Source: Ruminococcus sp. (GTDB lineage Bacteria > Bacillota > Clostridia > Oscillospirales > Ruminococcaceae). Taken from it: a stretch of 36,368 nt of DNA. This document shows positions 15,432-22,929 of the stretch, piece after piece. The DNA lies in the NCBI GenBank assembly GCA_017624895.1, contig JAGAMB010000019.1:1-36368 (forward strand), in the 5' to 3' direction. Each line of letters starts with the position of its first letter. The first letter of the stretch is position 1. The position numbers were made by a program, and so were the translations under genes. Below the pieces are notes generated by a model, which saw only the letters and a program-made list of their open reading frames with translations, was not told the origin of the DNA and did not search any database.

Positions 15432-16430
15432 TTACTTCATTGCTTCCTCAACTGCAACTGCACAAGCAACTGTAGCACCAACCATTGGGTTGTTACCCAT
15501 ACCGATAAGTCCCATCATCTCAACGTGAGCAGGTACAGAAGAAGAACCTGCAAACTGAGCGTCAGAGTGCATACGTCCCATTGTATCTGTCATACCGTAA
15601 GAAGCAGGGCCTGCAGCCATGTTATCGGGGTGGAGTGTACGTCCTGTACCGCCGCCTGAAGCTACTGAGAAGTAGTTCTTGCCAGCGTCTGTACGCTCTT
15701 TCTTATATGTTCCTGCAACAGGGTGCTGGAAACGTGTGGGGTTAGTGGAGTTACCTGTGATAGAAACGTCAACGTTCTCCTTCCACATAATAGCAACGCC
15801 CTCTGTTACGTCATTTGCGCCGTAGCAGTTAACCTTTGCACGAAGACCATTGGAGTAAGCCTTACGGAATACTTCCTTAACCTCGCCTGTGTGGTAATCC
15901 ATCTCTGTTTCAACGTATGTGAAGCCGTTGATACGAGCGATGATCTGAGCAGCGTCCTTACCAAGACCGTTAAGAATAACACGGAGGGGCTTCTGACGAA
16001 CCTTGTTTGCCTTCTCAGCAATACCGATAGCACCCTCAGCAGCAGCGAATGACTCGTGACCTGCGAGGAATGCGAAGCACTCTGTCTCCTCCTCAAGGAG
16101 CATCTTTCCGAGATTACCGTGGCCAAGACCAACCTTACGCTGATCAGCTACAGAACCGGGGATACAGAAAGCCTGAAGTCCCTCACCGATAGCAGCAGCA
16201 GCGTCAGCAGCTCTTGTGCAGCCCTTCTTGATAGCAATAGCGCAGCCTACTGTGTAAGCCCACTTAGCGTTCTCAAAGCAGATAGGCTGAATACCCTCAA
16301 CGAGCTTGTATATGTCAAGACCTTTTTCCTTGCATACGTCAGCACACTCTTCAATTGAGTTGATGCCGTAAGCCTTGATTACATCAAGGATCTGTTTTTC
16401 TCTTCTCTCATATGATTCAAATAAAGCCAT
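15432..16430 (-). CDS. GGGtGRT protein (conserved, unknown function)
   Basis: This 332-residue protein belongs to the family named for its motif GGGTGRT (in ASGGGTGRTLHPDN, about residue 260). Other conserved stretches include GHGNLGKMLLEEETECFAFLAGHESFAAAEGAIGIAEKA in the middle and GMTDTMGRMHSDAQFAGSSS near the end. No signal peptide or membrane segment is seen, so it should be cytosolic. GGAGG lies upstream. It starts 14 bp after an Fe-S scaffold-like gene, and such pairs are known from other anaerobic Firmicutes and Spirochaetes, so the two probably act together. Its codon use looks strongly biased, as in highly expressed genes. The reaction is unknown; I infer only a link to Fe-S or redox metabolism from the partner. 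Confidence 0.88.
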   Translation of the reverse strand: MALFESYERREKQILDVIKAYGINSIEECADVCKEKGLDIYKLVEGIQPICFENAKWAYTVGCAIAIKKGCTRAADAAAAIGEGLQAFCIPGSVADQRKVGLGHGNLGKMLLEEETECFAFLAGHESFAAAEGAIGIAEKANKVRQKPLRVILNGLGKDAAQIIARINGFTYVETEMDYHTGEVKEVFRKAYSNGLRAKVNCYGANDVTEGVAIMWKENVDVSITGNSTNPTRFQHPVAGTYKKERTDAGKNYFSVASGGGTGRTLHPDNMAAGPASYGMTDTMGRMHSDAQFAGSSSVPAHVEMMGLIGMGNNPMVGATVACAVAVEEAMK

Positions 16431-16444
16431 TGTACAAATCCTCC

Positions 16445-17137
16445 TTATTCTTTTCTGGGATCAACGATCTTAACAGCGTCAGCAACTCTGCCGTACTGTC
16501 CCTGAGCCTTCTCAAATGCAGTATTAGCGTCATCGCCAGCCTTGATGAAGTCCATCATCTTGCCGAAGTTAACGAACTTGTAACCGATGATCTCGTCATC
16601 CTCATTAAGAGCAAGACCGGTAACATAACCGTCTGTCATTTCGAGGTAACGTGGGCCCTTTGCGAGAGTACCGTACATTGTACCAACCTGTGAACGGAGG
16701 CCCTTACCGAGGTCCTCAAGACCTGCACCGACAACAAGACCGCCCTCAGAGAAAGCAGACTGTGAACGACCGTAAACGATCTGGAGGAAAAGCTCTCTCA
16801 TAGCTGTATTGATAGCATCGCAAACGAGGTCTGTGTTAAGAGCCTCAAGAATTGTTCTGCCGGGGAGAATTTCAGATGCCATAGCAGCAGAATGTGTCAT
16901 ACCTGAACAGCCGATAGTTTCAACGAGAGCTTCCTGAATAACGCCCTCCTTAACGTTGAGTGTGAGCTTGCAGGTACCCTGCTGAGGAGCGCACCAGCCT
17001 ACACCGTGTGTAAAGCCGGAAATGTCCTTGATTTCCTTAGCCTTTACCCACTTAGCCTCTTCGGGGATAGGAGCTGCACCGTGAGCAACGCCCTGTGCGA
17101 TAGGGCACATTGTTTCAACTTCGTGAGAATAAATCAT
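16445..17137 (-). CDS. Iron-sulfur cluster assembly scaffold-like protein (GGGtGRT partner)
   Basis: A 230-residue cytosolic protein of the NifU/IscU-like family. Conserved Cys residues are visible at CAPQQGTC (near residue 47-54) and in ETIGCSGMTHSAAMASEIL, the position of the scaffold Cys in IscU-like folds. The start is the ATG at 17137, with GGAG 9 bp ahead; an in-frame ATG at 17191 lies upstream of that ribosome site and inside the leader. The next gene (GGGtGRT) follows after 14 bp and they share a promoter at 17248-17276 and the terminator at 15376. This version differs from SufU and IscU by the long C-terminal half. No cysteine desulfurase gene is nearby, so its sulfur source is not obvious. 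Confidence 0.85.
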   Translation of the reverse strand: MIYSHEVETMCPIAQGVAHGAAPIPEEAKWVKAKEIKDISGFTHGVGWCAPQQGTCKLTLNVKEGVIQEALVETIGCSGMTHSAAMASEILPGRTILEALNTDLVCDAINTAMRELFLQIVYGRSQSAFSEGGLVVGAGLEDLGKGLRSQVGTMYGTLAKGPRYLEMTDGYVTGLALNEDDEIIGYKFVNFGKMMDFIKAGDDANTAFEKAQGQYGRVADAVKIVDPRKE

Positions 17138-17165
17138 TTTTAATACTCCTTTCGGGAATTTGGCA

Positions 17166-17192
17166 ATTGTTAACCGATAAACGATTAACAAT
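17166..17192. promoter_or_regulatory. Inverted repeat in the Fe-S scaffold leader
   Basis: ATTGTTAA (17166-17173) and TTAACAAT (17185-17192) form perfect arms around 11 bp. It lies between the promoter and the ribosome site of the scaffold/GGGtGRT operon, so it could be an operator or an RNA hairpin. Confidence 0.4.
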
Positions 17193-17247
17193 GCAATATC
17201 GGAACAGCTTTCGGAGCTTGTCCGCGAACTATTCCATATACAATAAT

Positions 17248-17276
17248 ATTATACTACATTTTTAAAACATAATCAA
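17248..17276 (-). promoter_or_regulatory. Promoter of the Fe-S scaffold/GGGtGRT operon
   Basis: Minus-strand TTGATT (17276-17271) and TATAAT (17253-17248) with 17-bp spacing. The predicted leader is about 105 nt long. Confidence 0.6.
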
Positions 17277-17324
17277 GGGCTTTTGACAAAAGAATGTCAA
17301 TTTAATGTTAGTCTATAATAACAA

Positions 17325-17993
17325 TTAATAACCCAGTTCCTCGCCAACGAGAATAACCTTAATTCTGTTCTTGTGTCTTTGCTGTGCGGAAATCAGGTAA
17401 TTGCAGCAAATTCTGCCCTCACCCTTGCAGCCGTCAGCCATTTCATGGCAGTCCTTGCTGAGAGAGATACACTCACCTGTTTCAGCACAGGGAGTCTTGC
17501 AGCTGAGGCGAACGCAGTTAGGCGGTGCTGCCTCAGTTTTCACGCGGATTTCAGCCTCATCCAGATCCCTTACAATTTTGTTATAGCCGGCTATGATTAT
17601 AACTGATTTCGGACCGAAAGCTATAGCGGCAATTCTGTTGCTGTTGCCATCCACATTATAAAGCACGCCATCCTCAGTTACCGCGTTTGTGCTTGATATG
17701 TACACATCAGCAAAAAATGCCTTTCTGTAAAGATCGGGAACTTCCTCAGGAGCAACCTTTGAACGGTCAAGGTAATTGTACATCGGAGATTCGATAAGCT
17801 CCTTTATGCCGCATTCTGCCATAGATACCGTACCGCCGTGAGTTATAACATCCCCCTCTTTGAGCAGACCTTCAACAATTCCCTTTACATCTGCTGCTGT
17901 GGGTGCATAGTGGAACTCCATATTGTTTTTACGGAGATTTTCACCTGTTTTCATTATTCTTTTTTCAATAATTACCTTTTTATTAGCGTCCAT
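17325..17993 (-). CDS. LUD-domain protein (LutC/YkgG-like, DUF162) with Cys-rich tail
   Basis: The LUD domain is found in proteins of lactate utilisation and in many anaerobe proteins of unknown role. The 222-residue sequence shows the domain signatures HGGTVSMAECGIKELI near residue 65, SSTNAVTEDGVLYNVDGNSNR near 105, and AIAFGPKSVIIIAGYNKIV. The C-terminal 65 residues hold at least nine Cys (CVRLSCKTPC, ECISLSKDC, DGCKGEGRICC), which could bind a metal or Fe-S cluster. Three in-frame starts exist; the ATG at 17993 has AAAGGA 9 bp ahead and is best. There are no lutA/lutB genes next to it, so a classical LutABC lactate oxidase is not supported. It is monocistronic with a perfect promoter. Confidence 0.85.
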   Translation of the reverse strand: MDANKKVIIEKRIMKTGENLRKNNMEFHYAPTAADVKGIVEGLLKEGDVITHGGTVSMAECGIKELIESPMYNYLDRSKVAPEEVPDLYRKAFFADVYISSTNAVTEDGVLYNVDGNSNRIAAIAFGPKSVIIIAGYNKIVRDLDEAEIRVKTEAAPPNCVRLSCKTPCAETGECISLSKDCHEMADGCKGEGRICCNYLISAQQRHKNRIKVILVGEELGY

Positions 17994-18049
17994 ATTACAC
18001 ATTCCTTTTACTATATTCATCGCATATGCCTGCGATACTTATACCTGAG

Positions 18050-18116
18050 ATTGTCGAAAAACCTGAATTTCGTTCCGAAATTGCGGGCGAGCGGAACTCA
18101 CCCCTACACCATACTT
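18050..18116 (+). repeat. REP-like dispersed repeat, copy 3
   Basis: GAAAAACCTGAATTTCG, then CCGAAATTGCGGGCGAG and CCCCTACACCATACTTTTT, matching both ends of the copy at 4199. The central GGCGG palindrome is replaced by GCGAGCGGAACTCACC. It sits in the leader of the LUD gene. Confidence 0.7.
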
Positions 18117-18141
18117 TTTCTACAGACTGTGGTATGATTAT

Positions 18142-18170
18142 ATTATACCTTCATAAAAAATAAATGTCAA
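18142..18170 (-). promoter_or_regulatory. Consensus promoter of the LUD gene
   Basis: Minus-strand TTGACA (18170-18165) and TATAAT (18147-18142) with 17-bp spacing. It is back to back with the MATE promoter: only 7 bp separate the two -35 boxes. Confidence 0.75.
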
Positions 18171-18177
18171 TATACTC

Positions 18178-18206
18178 TTGAAAAAATATAAGATTGGGTG
18201 TATAAT
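18178..18206 (+). promoter_or_regulatory. Promoter of the MATE-nudC-HAD unit
   Basis: TTGAAA (18178-18183) and TATAAT (18201-18206) with 17-bp spacing, 31 bp before the ATG. The context GGTGTATAAT is shared with the promoters at 26667 and 32281. Confidence 0.75.
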
Positions 18207-18237
18207 ATTGTAGTAAAAAATGAAAGAAGGTAAAAAA

Positions 18238-19623
18238 ATGAAAGAAAATGAAAAAAACAACCCACTCGCCTCTGCTCCCGTACCGAAGCTTATGGCACAA
18301 TTTGCAGTCCCAAGTATTATCGGTATGCTTGTTAGTGCGCTGTACAACATCGTTGACCAGTTCTTTATCGGGCAGGGTGTTGGCACAGACGGAAATGCCG
18401 CCACAAATATTGCCTTTCCGTTCTCCACATTATGTATCGCCGCAGCACTCCTTCTCGGAATAGGCGGAGCATCCTGCTTCAATCTGACAATGGGCAAAGG
18501 CGATTCAAAACGAGCAGGCTATTTCGCCGCAAACGCAATCACAATGCTTGCAGGTATAGGTATTATTATCTCAGCATTTACGCTGATTTTTCTCACTCCA
18601 CTTCTGAAGCTTTTCGGCTCTCCTGATGATATTCTCCCCTACGCAAAGGATTATGTGGCAGTATCGGCAATAGGCTTCCCGTTCCTTATCCTCGCAACAG
18701 GCGGCGGTCATATTATCCGCGCTGACGGAAGTCCCACAATGACAATGATACTCAACCTTACAGGTGCTGTTATAAATACAATCCTTGACGCATTATTCGT
18801 ACTTGGCTTTGACTGGGGAATGAAAGGCGCTGCTGCTGCAACTGTTATCGGACAGATTGTATCCGCAGTTATAGTTATCCTTTACATACGAAAATTCAAA
18901 ACAGTTAAACTTACATTAAAACACTTCATACCTCAGCTTAGTGTAATTTCAAGAATTTGCGCTATCGGTATGGCTTCCTGCTTCAATCAGCTCGCTATCG
19001 CTGTTGTACAGGTAGTTCTTAACAACTCCCTCAAACATTACGGCAGCCTTTCAATATATGGCGAAAAAGAGCCTCTTGCAGTTGCAGGCATCGTTATGAA
19101 AGTAAATATGATCGTATTCTCTATTGTAATCGGTCTTGCTCAGGGTACACAGCCCATCCAGAGTTTCAACTACGGCGCTAAGAATTACAGCCGCGTAAAA
19201 GCTTCATACAAGCTCGCCTTGACGCTCGGTGTAATTATATCCGTTATCGCCTTCATTTTCTTCCAGCTTATGCCAAAGCAGATTTTGGGACTTTTCGGCG
19301 ATGGCACAGAAACTTATTTCGAATTTGGCAGCCACTTCTTCAGAATATTCCTTTTCTTTACATGGCTCAACTGTATCCAGCCGATTTCCTCCACATTCTT
19401 CACATCAATCGGCAAACCTGTCAAGGGTGTATTCCTCTCCCTGACGCGACAGATCATATTCTTTGTACCCATCCTGCTTATTCTCCCGAAATTCATGGGA
19501 ATTGACGGAATACTCTATACAGGACCAATCTGCGACCTGCTTTCAGGTATTGTGGCAATAATAATGACAGCATATGAATTTAAAGTGATGACAAAGCTTT
19601 CAGCCGCTGCACCCAGACAATAA
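18238..19623 (+). CDS. MATE-family multidrug/cation efflux transporter
   Basis: A 461-residue inner-membrane protein with about 12 hydrophobic segments. MATE exporters use Na+ or H+ gradients to expel cationic compounds. The N-terminus LMAQFAVPSIIGMLVSALYNIVDQFFIG and the repeated second-half counterpart near GLAQGTQPIQSFNYGAKNYSRVK are typical of the MepA-like subfamily. An ATG at 18220 lies upstream, but GAAGG is correctly placed for the ATG at 18238. The next gene starts 13 bp after its stop. The substrate is unknown, and no TetR or MarR gene is adjacent to suggest one. Confidence 0.93.
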   Translation: MKENEKNNPLASAPVPKLMAQFAVPSIIGMLVSALYNIVDQFFIGQGVGTDGNAATNIAFPFSTLCIAAALLLGIGGASCFNLTMGKGDSKRAGYFAANAITMLAGIGIIISAFTLIFLTPLLKLFGSPDDILPYAKDYVAVSAIGFPFLILATGGGHIIRADGSPTMTMILNLTGAVINTILDALFVLGFDWGMKGAAAATVIGQIVSAVIVILYIRKFKTVKLTLKHFIPQLSVISRICAIGMASCFNQLAIAVVQVVLNNSLKHYGSLSIYGEKEPLAVAGIVMKVNMIVFSIVIGLAQGTQPIQSFNYGAKNYSRVKASYKLALTLGVIISVIAFIFFQLMPKQILGLFGDGTETYFEFGSHFFRIFLFFTWLNCIQPISSTFFTSIGKPVKGVFLSLTRQIIFFVPILLILPKFMGIDGILYTGPICDLLSGIVAIIMTAYEFKVMTKLSAAAPRQ

Positions 19624-19636
19624 TGAGGTGAATTTT

Positions 19637-20470
19637 ATGATACAGGATATCTTCCCACTCGACTTTGATAACCGCTATATATCCGACGCTGAACCGGATA
19701 ATGACAGTATGCTTATGTATTTCAGAGGAAATAAAGTCCTCTGCAATATAAATTCCCAGCAGCTTTTCCCCACAATTTCACAGATGAAAAATCCCTCAGA
19801 GGTGAAATATCTCTTTTCAGTGGGAGATGTGAAATATTTTCTTGTAAGCGATTATTCCTCAGCCGATGAAGCCTTTTCAATGGTGAATATACGTCAGCTC
19901 CGCCATGACAGATATGCTCTCCGTCCGAGTATATTCGCACTTTTTACAGCATATCACCTTTCCGAATGGTACAATTCAAGCCGATATTGCGGAGAATGCG
20001 GCGGAAAGACTATTCCCTGCACAGGTGAAAGGGCAATGCTCTGCACCGACTGCGGAAAACTCATATATCCCCGCATAAATCCTGCTGTAATCGTTGGAAT
20101 TACAAACGGCGACAAGCTTCTTGTAACCCGATATGTCAGAAGCCGTGGGGTAAACTGTGACGCACTTGTGGCAGGATATATCGAAATCGGTGAAACTCCT
20201 GAAGATACCGTCCGCCGTGAGGCTATGGAAGAAGTGGGGCTTAAAGTCAAGAATATCCGCTATTACAAATCCCAGCCGTGGGGATTTTCCGCCGGACTTC
20301 TTCTGGGATATTTCTGTGATGTAGACGGAGATACGGACATTACCCTTGAAAATGCGGAACTTAGCAATGCCGCATGGATTAAGCGTGAAAATATCACAGG
20401 GCAGCCCGATGATTTAAGCCTTACAAATGAAATGATGCATATTTTTGCAGAGGGAAAGGAAAAATACTAA
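19637..20470 (+). CDS. nudC: NADH/NAD+ pyrophosphatase (NudC-type Nudix hydrolase)
   Basis: It hydrolyses NAD(H), and in some species NAD-capped RNA, to nicotinamide mononucleotide and AMP. The 277-residue layout is the NudC one: an N-terminal domain, a zinc ribbon (CGECG near residue 117 and CTDCG about 20 residues later), then the Nudix domain. The Nudix box GYIEIGETPEDTVRREAMEE followed by VGL fits GX5EX7REUXEEXGU completely. The family hallmark SQPWPFP appears as SQPWGFS, a small departure. GAGG is 8 bp before the ATG at 19637, better than the GTG at 19628. It lies between MATE and HAD genes and probably shares their transcript. Confidence 0.9.
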   Translation: MIQDIFPLDFDNRYISDAEPDNDSMLMYFRGNKVLCNINSQQLFPTISQMKNPSEVKYLFSVGDVKYFLVSDYSSADEAFSMVNIRQLRHDRYALRPSIFALFTAYHLSEWYNSSRYCGECGGKTIPCTGERAMLCTDCGKLIYPRINPAVIVGITNGDKLLVTRYVRSRGVNCDALVAGYIEIGETPEDTVRREAMEEVGLKVKNIRYYKSQPWGFSAGLLLGYFCDVDGDTDITLENAELSNAAWIKRENITGQPDDLSLTNEMMHIFAEGKEKY

Positions 20471-20474
20471 TTAT

Positions 20475-21278
20475 ATGAGCGAAATCAACGAAAAATCAAT
20501 AATTTTCTTCGACATTGACGGCACAATCGTAACCGAGGATGGCAGTCTCACAATTCCCGAAAGCACCGTTGAAGCCATTGCAAAGGCTCGTGAAAACGGC
20601 CATTACACTTTTATAAATTCGGGGCGGACTCTTTTCAACATCAATAAAAAGGTGCGTTCTCTCGGATTTGACGGCATAATCTGCGGCTGCGGAACATATA
20701 TCGAAATGGACGGTGAAATTCTGCTGTATAACGCACTTTCACAGGATTTTTGCCGCAAAATCGCGGAATTTATCCGCACTACAGGGGTAACTCCCGTATA
20801 TGAGCATAAGGACGGCTACTTTTTCGATGATTTTTCCCCGAAAACTGCGGATTTAGAAGATTTTCTCGTCACCTTTGTGGAGGAGAATATTCCCGTTGAC
20901 CGCCGTGTTGAAGATGCTGAATTTATCTTTGACAAGTTCGTTATATGGGAAAATCCCGACTGTGATATAGAGCTTTTCCGCCGTGAAATCGGGAAATATT
21001 TCGATATAATCGACCGTGGAAACGGCTTTTACGAAAATGTTCCCCTTGGATTTTCAAAGGCTACGGCAATTGAAGTTATCCTCAAAAAGCTTGGTATTCC
21101 CCTTGAAAATGCCTACGCTATCGGGGATAGTGCCAACGATTTGCCAATGCTGCGCGCAGTTCCCAACAGTATCGCTATGGGCGGTGCGGAAACCATTTAC
21201 CCCTATGTTTCCTACATAACCACTCCCCTTTTAGAGGACGGAATTTATAATGCCCTATCACATTTTAAGCTGATATAG
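20475..21278 (+). CDS. HAD-superfamily Cof-type phosphatase
   Basis: A cytosolic phosphatase of 267 residues. HAD motif I is FFDIDGT at about residues 12-18, motif II is the Ser in FINSGR, motif III is the Lys near GFSKATAI, and motif IV is GDSANDLPML near residue 220. The large C2-type cap between motifs II and III places it in the Cof/IIB group, which acts on sugar phosphates, FMN or similar small molecules. The exact substrate cannot be told from sequence. I start at the ATG 4 bp after the nudC stop; the TTG at 20445 would overlap nudC. It is the last gene before a bidirectional terminator. Confidence 0.9.
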   Translation: MSEINEKSIIFFDIDGTIVTEDGSLTIPESTVEAIAKARENGHYTFINSGRTLFNINKKVRSLGFDGIICGCGTYIEMDGEILLYNALSQDFCRKIAEFIRTTGVTPVYEHKDGYFFDDFSPKTADLEDFLVTFVEENIPVDRRVEDAEFIFDKFVIWENPDCDIELFRREIGKYFDIIDRGNGFYENVPLGFSKATAIEVILKKLGIPLENAYAIGDSANDLPMLRAVPNSIAMGGAETIYPYVSYITTPLLEDGIYNALSHFKLI

Positions 21279-21287
21279 AACAAACAA

Positions 21288-21312
21288 ACCGCCTGTAACG
21301 AATACAGGCGGT
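21288..21312. terminator. Bidirectional terminator between HAD and flavodoxin genes
   Basis: ACCGCCTGTA and TACAGGCGGT are perfect arms around ACGAA, with T-run on the plus strand (GGTTTTAT) and on the minus strand (GGTTTGTTTG). It serves two convergent units. Confidence 0.85.
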
Positions 21313-21335
21313 TTTATATGCTATGACATATTATT

Positions 21336-21758
21336 TTACACAAGAGCCTTGCCCATAGCAGCACAAGCAGCTGATGCTTCGTCATCAGGTGCTTCATTGC
21401 AGATTACACAGTCACAAGCCAGAACTGCTCCGTCACCCTTGCACAATTCCTCCCAGTTTCTCATCCATTCGCCGTCGCCCCAGCCATATGAACCGAAAAG
21501 TGCAATTTTCTTACCCGAAAGCTTACTTCTGCAAGCCTCAAACATAGGCTCAAATTCGTCTTCTTCAAGCTGTTCTGCACCCATTGAAGGACAGCCAAAA
21601 GCTATGGCATCATATTCATCAATCATATCCGCTGTAAATTCAGCAGATGTAAGAATAACCGCCTCGCCTCCTGCATCCTTTACTCCTGCTGCAATAAGCT
21701 CAGCCATTGACTGAGTATTGCCTGTTCCACTCCAATAAACTACTGCTGCTTTGCTCAT
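21336..21758 (-). CDS. Flavodoxin
   Basis: A 140-residue FMN-binding electron carrier that can stand in for ferredoxin. The FMN phosphate loop WSGTGNTQ is at residues 9-16, and the FMN ring regions FGCPSMGAEQLEEDEFE (about 54-70) and GSYGWGDGEWM (about 88-98) are intact. Length is typical for short-chain flavodoxins. AAAGAGG lies about 8 bp ahead of the ATG. It follows the DUF3793 gene by 15 bp and shares its promoter, with two copies of an inverted repeat near the start of transcription. Flavodoxin is commonly induced under iron shortage, which fits an iron-type control, but this is inference. Confidence 0.95.
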   Translation of the reverse strand: MSKAAVVYWSGTGNTQSMAELIAAGVKDAGGEAVILTSAEFTADMIDEYDAIAFGCPSMGAEQLEEDEFEPMFEACRSKLSGKKIALFGSYGWGDGEWMRNWEELCKGDGAVLACDCVICNEAPDDEASAACAAMGKALV

Positions 21759-21773
21759 AAAATACCTCTTTCC

Positions 21774-22325
21774 TTATGCTGCTACCGTTAGCTGCATAAT
21801 ACTTTTTCCTCCGCACCATAATCTCTGATACACGCAACTGCATTTTTTGTACTGTGCAAATTTTTTCTCTGCTGTAACAGCGTCGCCGTACACTTTCCAG
21901 CAGCCTGTACATTTGCTGTTTTTGCCCTCGTTTTCAATGAAACCGATAACATCTTCAAGAGGATAGCCAAGAAACACCCCTATTTCATGAGGAAAACAAG
22001 GACAGCTTCCCAGTCTTTTCCTGAGATGTGCCAGTACCGTGGGAATATCGGAATATTCATATCCGTATCCCCCCAAAAATGCCTTTACATCAGGAGAATC
22101 AAGAATTTTCGCCAACTGTGAACGTCTATAGACATACACAAGAACAGAATTTTCCCTTCTGCGAAGTACGCAGACAGACAACCCTTTTGTATGAAGTATG
22201 TTGTCCCATTTTTCAAGTTCGCTGCTTAACCCTCCGTCCTTTTCCTTTATATTGAAAAGACTTGCAGGTTTTATTGAAGCAAGCGTCGGTGAGCAATGTG
22301 TAATAAGACTTTTTTCAAACAGCAT
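21774..22325 (-). CDS. DUF3793 family protein, upstream of flavodoxin
   Basis: A 183-residue cytosolic protein of a clostridial family of unknown function, commonly found next to a flavodoxin gene. Typical stretches are HCSPTLASIKPASLF at the N-terminus, FPHEIGVFLGYPLEDVIGFI in the middle, and a Cys-rich C-terminus (CTGCWKVYGD, KKCSC). The start is the ATG at 22325 with GGAGGG upstream; the frame extends 25 codons further but without a ribosome site. The protein is first in the operon, 15 bp before flavodoxin. From its Cys residues and the flavodoxin partner I infer a role in metal or electron transfer, without direct evidence. Confidence 0.88.
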   Translation of the reverse strand: MLFEKSLITHCSPTLASIKPASLFNIKEKDGGLSSELEKWDNILHTKGLSVCVLRRRENSVLVYVYRRSQLAKILDSPDVKAFLGGYGYEYSDIPTVLAHLRKRLGSCPCFPHEIGVFLGYPLEDVIGFIENEGKNSKCTGCWKVYGDAVTAEKKFAQYKKCSCVYQRLWCGGKSIMQLTVAA

Positions 22326-22347
22326 AAAATCCCTCCTGTATATCGCA

Positions 22348-22378
22348 TTATCGGCTAAATCCTGTATTTCGCCGATAA
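22348..22378 (-). promoter_or_regulatory. Stem-loop in the DUF3793 leader
   Basis: TTATCGGC and GCCGATAA are perfect 8-bp arms around a 15-base loop, about 12 bp before the ribosome site. No T-run follows, so it is not a terminator. It could affect translation or mRNA stability. Confidence 0.4.
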
Positions 22379-22410
22379 AACAATATTTTTGTATAAACAC
22401 TATGTTGCAT

Positions 22411-22430
22411 ATGTTAGATTACGCTAACAT
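22411..22430. promoter_or_regulatory. Operator-like inverted repeat, copy 2 (leader)
   Basis: ATGTTAG-N6-CTAACAT, perfect 7-bp arms. It has the same arms and spacing as the copy at 22469-22484, 42 bp nearer the promoter. Confidence 0.55.
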
Positions 22431-22468
22431 CAATCTTTAAATTATGCAGACTTTTTCGGTCTGCTAAT

Positions 22469-22484
22469 GTTAGTGCCCTCTAAC
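22469..22484. promoter_or_regulatory. Operator-like inverted repeat, copy 1 (at the +1)
   Basis: GTTAG-N6-CTAAC, starting about 7 bp after the -10 box and covering the predicted transcription start. The half site resembles those of DtxR/IdeR-type iron or manganese repressors (TTAGGTTAG), but the spacing differs. Confidence 0.6.
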
Positions 22485-22491
22485 TGTTTTT

Positions 22492-22520
22492 ATTATATCA
22501 TATATTTTCCCTCTTGTCAA
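22492..22520 (-). promoter_or_regulatory. Consensus promoter of the DUF3793-flavodoxin operon
   Basis: Minus-strand TTGACA (22520-22515) and TATAAT (22497-22492) with a 17-bp spacer, a perfect match. It stands back to back with the rnpB promoter (-35 at 22550). Confidence 0.8.
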
Positions 22521-22549
22521 TAGCTGCTGTAAAAATTTTTTCGTCATCA

Positions 22550-22578
22550 TTGACAAATACAAAAAAAAATGGTATAAT
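22550..22578 (+). promoter_or_regulatory. Consensus sigma-A promoter of rnpB
   Basis: TTGACA (22550-22555) and TATAAT (22573-22578) with a 17-bp spacer. The start is predicted near 22585, a few bases before the P1 helix. Confidence 0.85.
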
Positions 22579-22586
22579 ACCAAAGT

Positions 22587-22924
22587 GAGCAGACTATGCA
22601 GCAGCGGAAACGTTAAAGTTTACGAGGAAAGTCCGGGCATCACAGAGCAGGGTAGCTGCTAACGGCAGCCGAGGGCGACCTTAGGGCAAGTGCAACAGAG
22701 ATATACCGCCGCTTTTGCGGTAAGGGTGGAAAGGTGAGGTAAGAGCTCACCGGAGCGCAGGAGACTGCGCTGCCATGTAAACCCTATCCGATGCAACGTC
22801 TATTGGTGCTTTGTATCTTAACGTCTGCTCGGCGGATACAAAGTAATGACGGCTTCAGCTTACTGGCGACTGTAAGCGTAGATAAATTGCTGCACACGAC
22901 AGAACCCGGCTTATCGGTCTGGTC
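22587..22924 (+). ncRNA. rnpB: RNase P RNA
   Basis: The catalytic RNA that matures tRNA 5' ends. Conserved blocks are GAGGAAAGTCCGGGC near 22622, CAACAGAGATATACCGCC near 22691, and the final ACAGAACCCGGCTTA near 22899. P1 is formed by GAGCAGAC (22587) and GTCTGGTC (ending 22924), which gives the boundaries. The GCGCAG/CTGCGC helix and the GTATAGATAC-type arms (TTTGTATC/GATACAAAG, about 22810-22844) are also visible. The ancestral type A layout seems to apply, about 338 nt. A consensus promoter is directly upstream and a terminator 5 bp downstream. Confidence 0.97.
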
Positions 22925-22929
22925 ATTTC

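Noticed and set aside
17283-17300. TTGACA...TGTCAA hairpin as terminator of the LUD gene
   Set aside because: The 6-bp arms are AT-rich and no T-run follows on the minus strand, so it is too weak to call.
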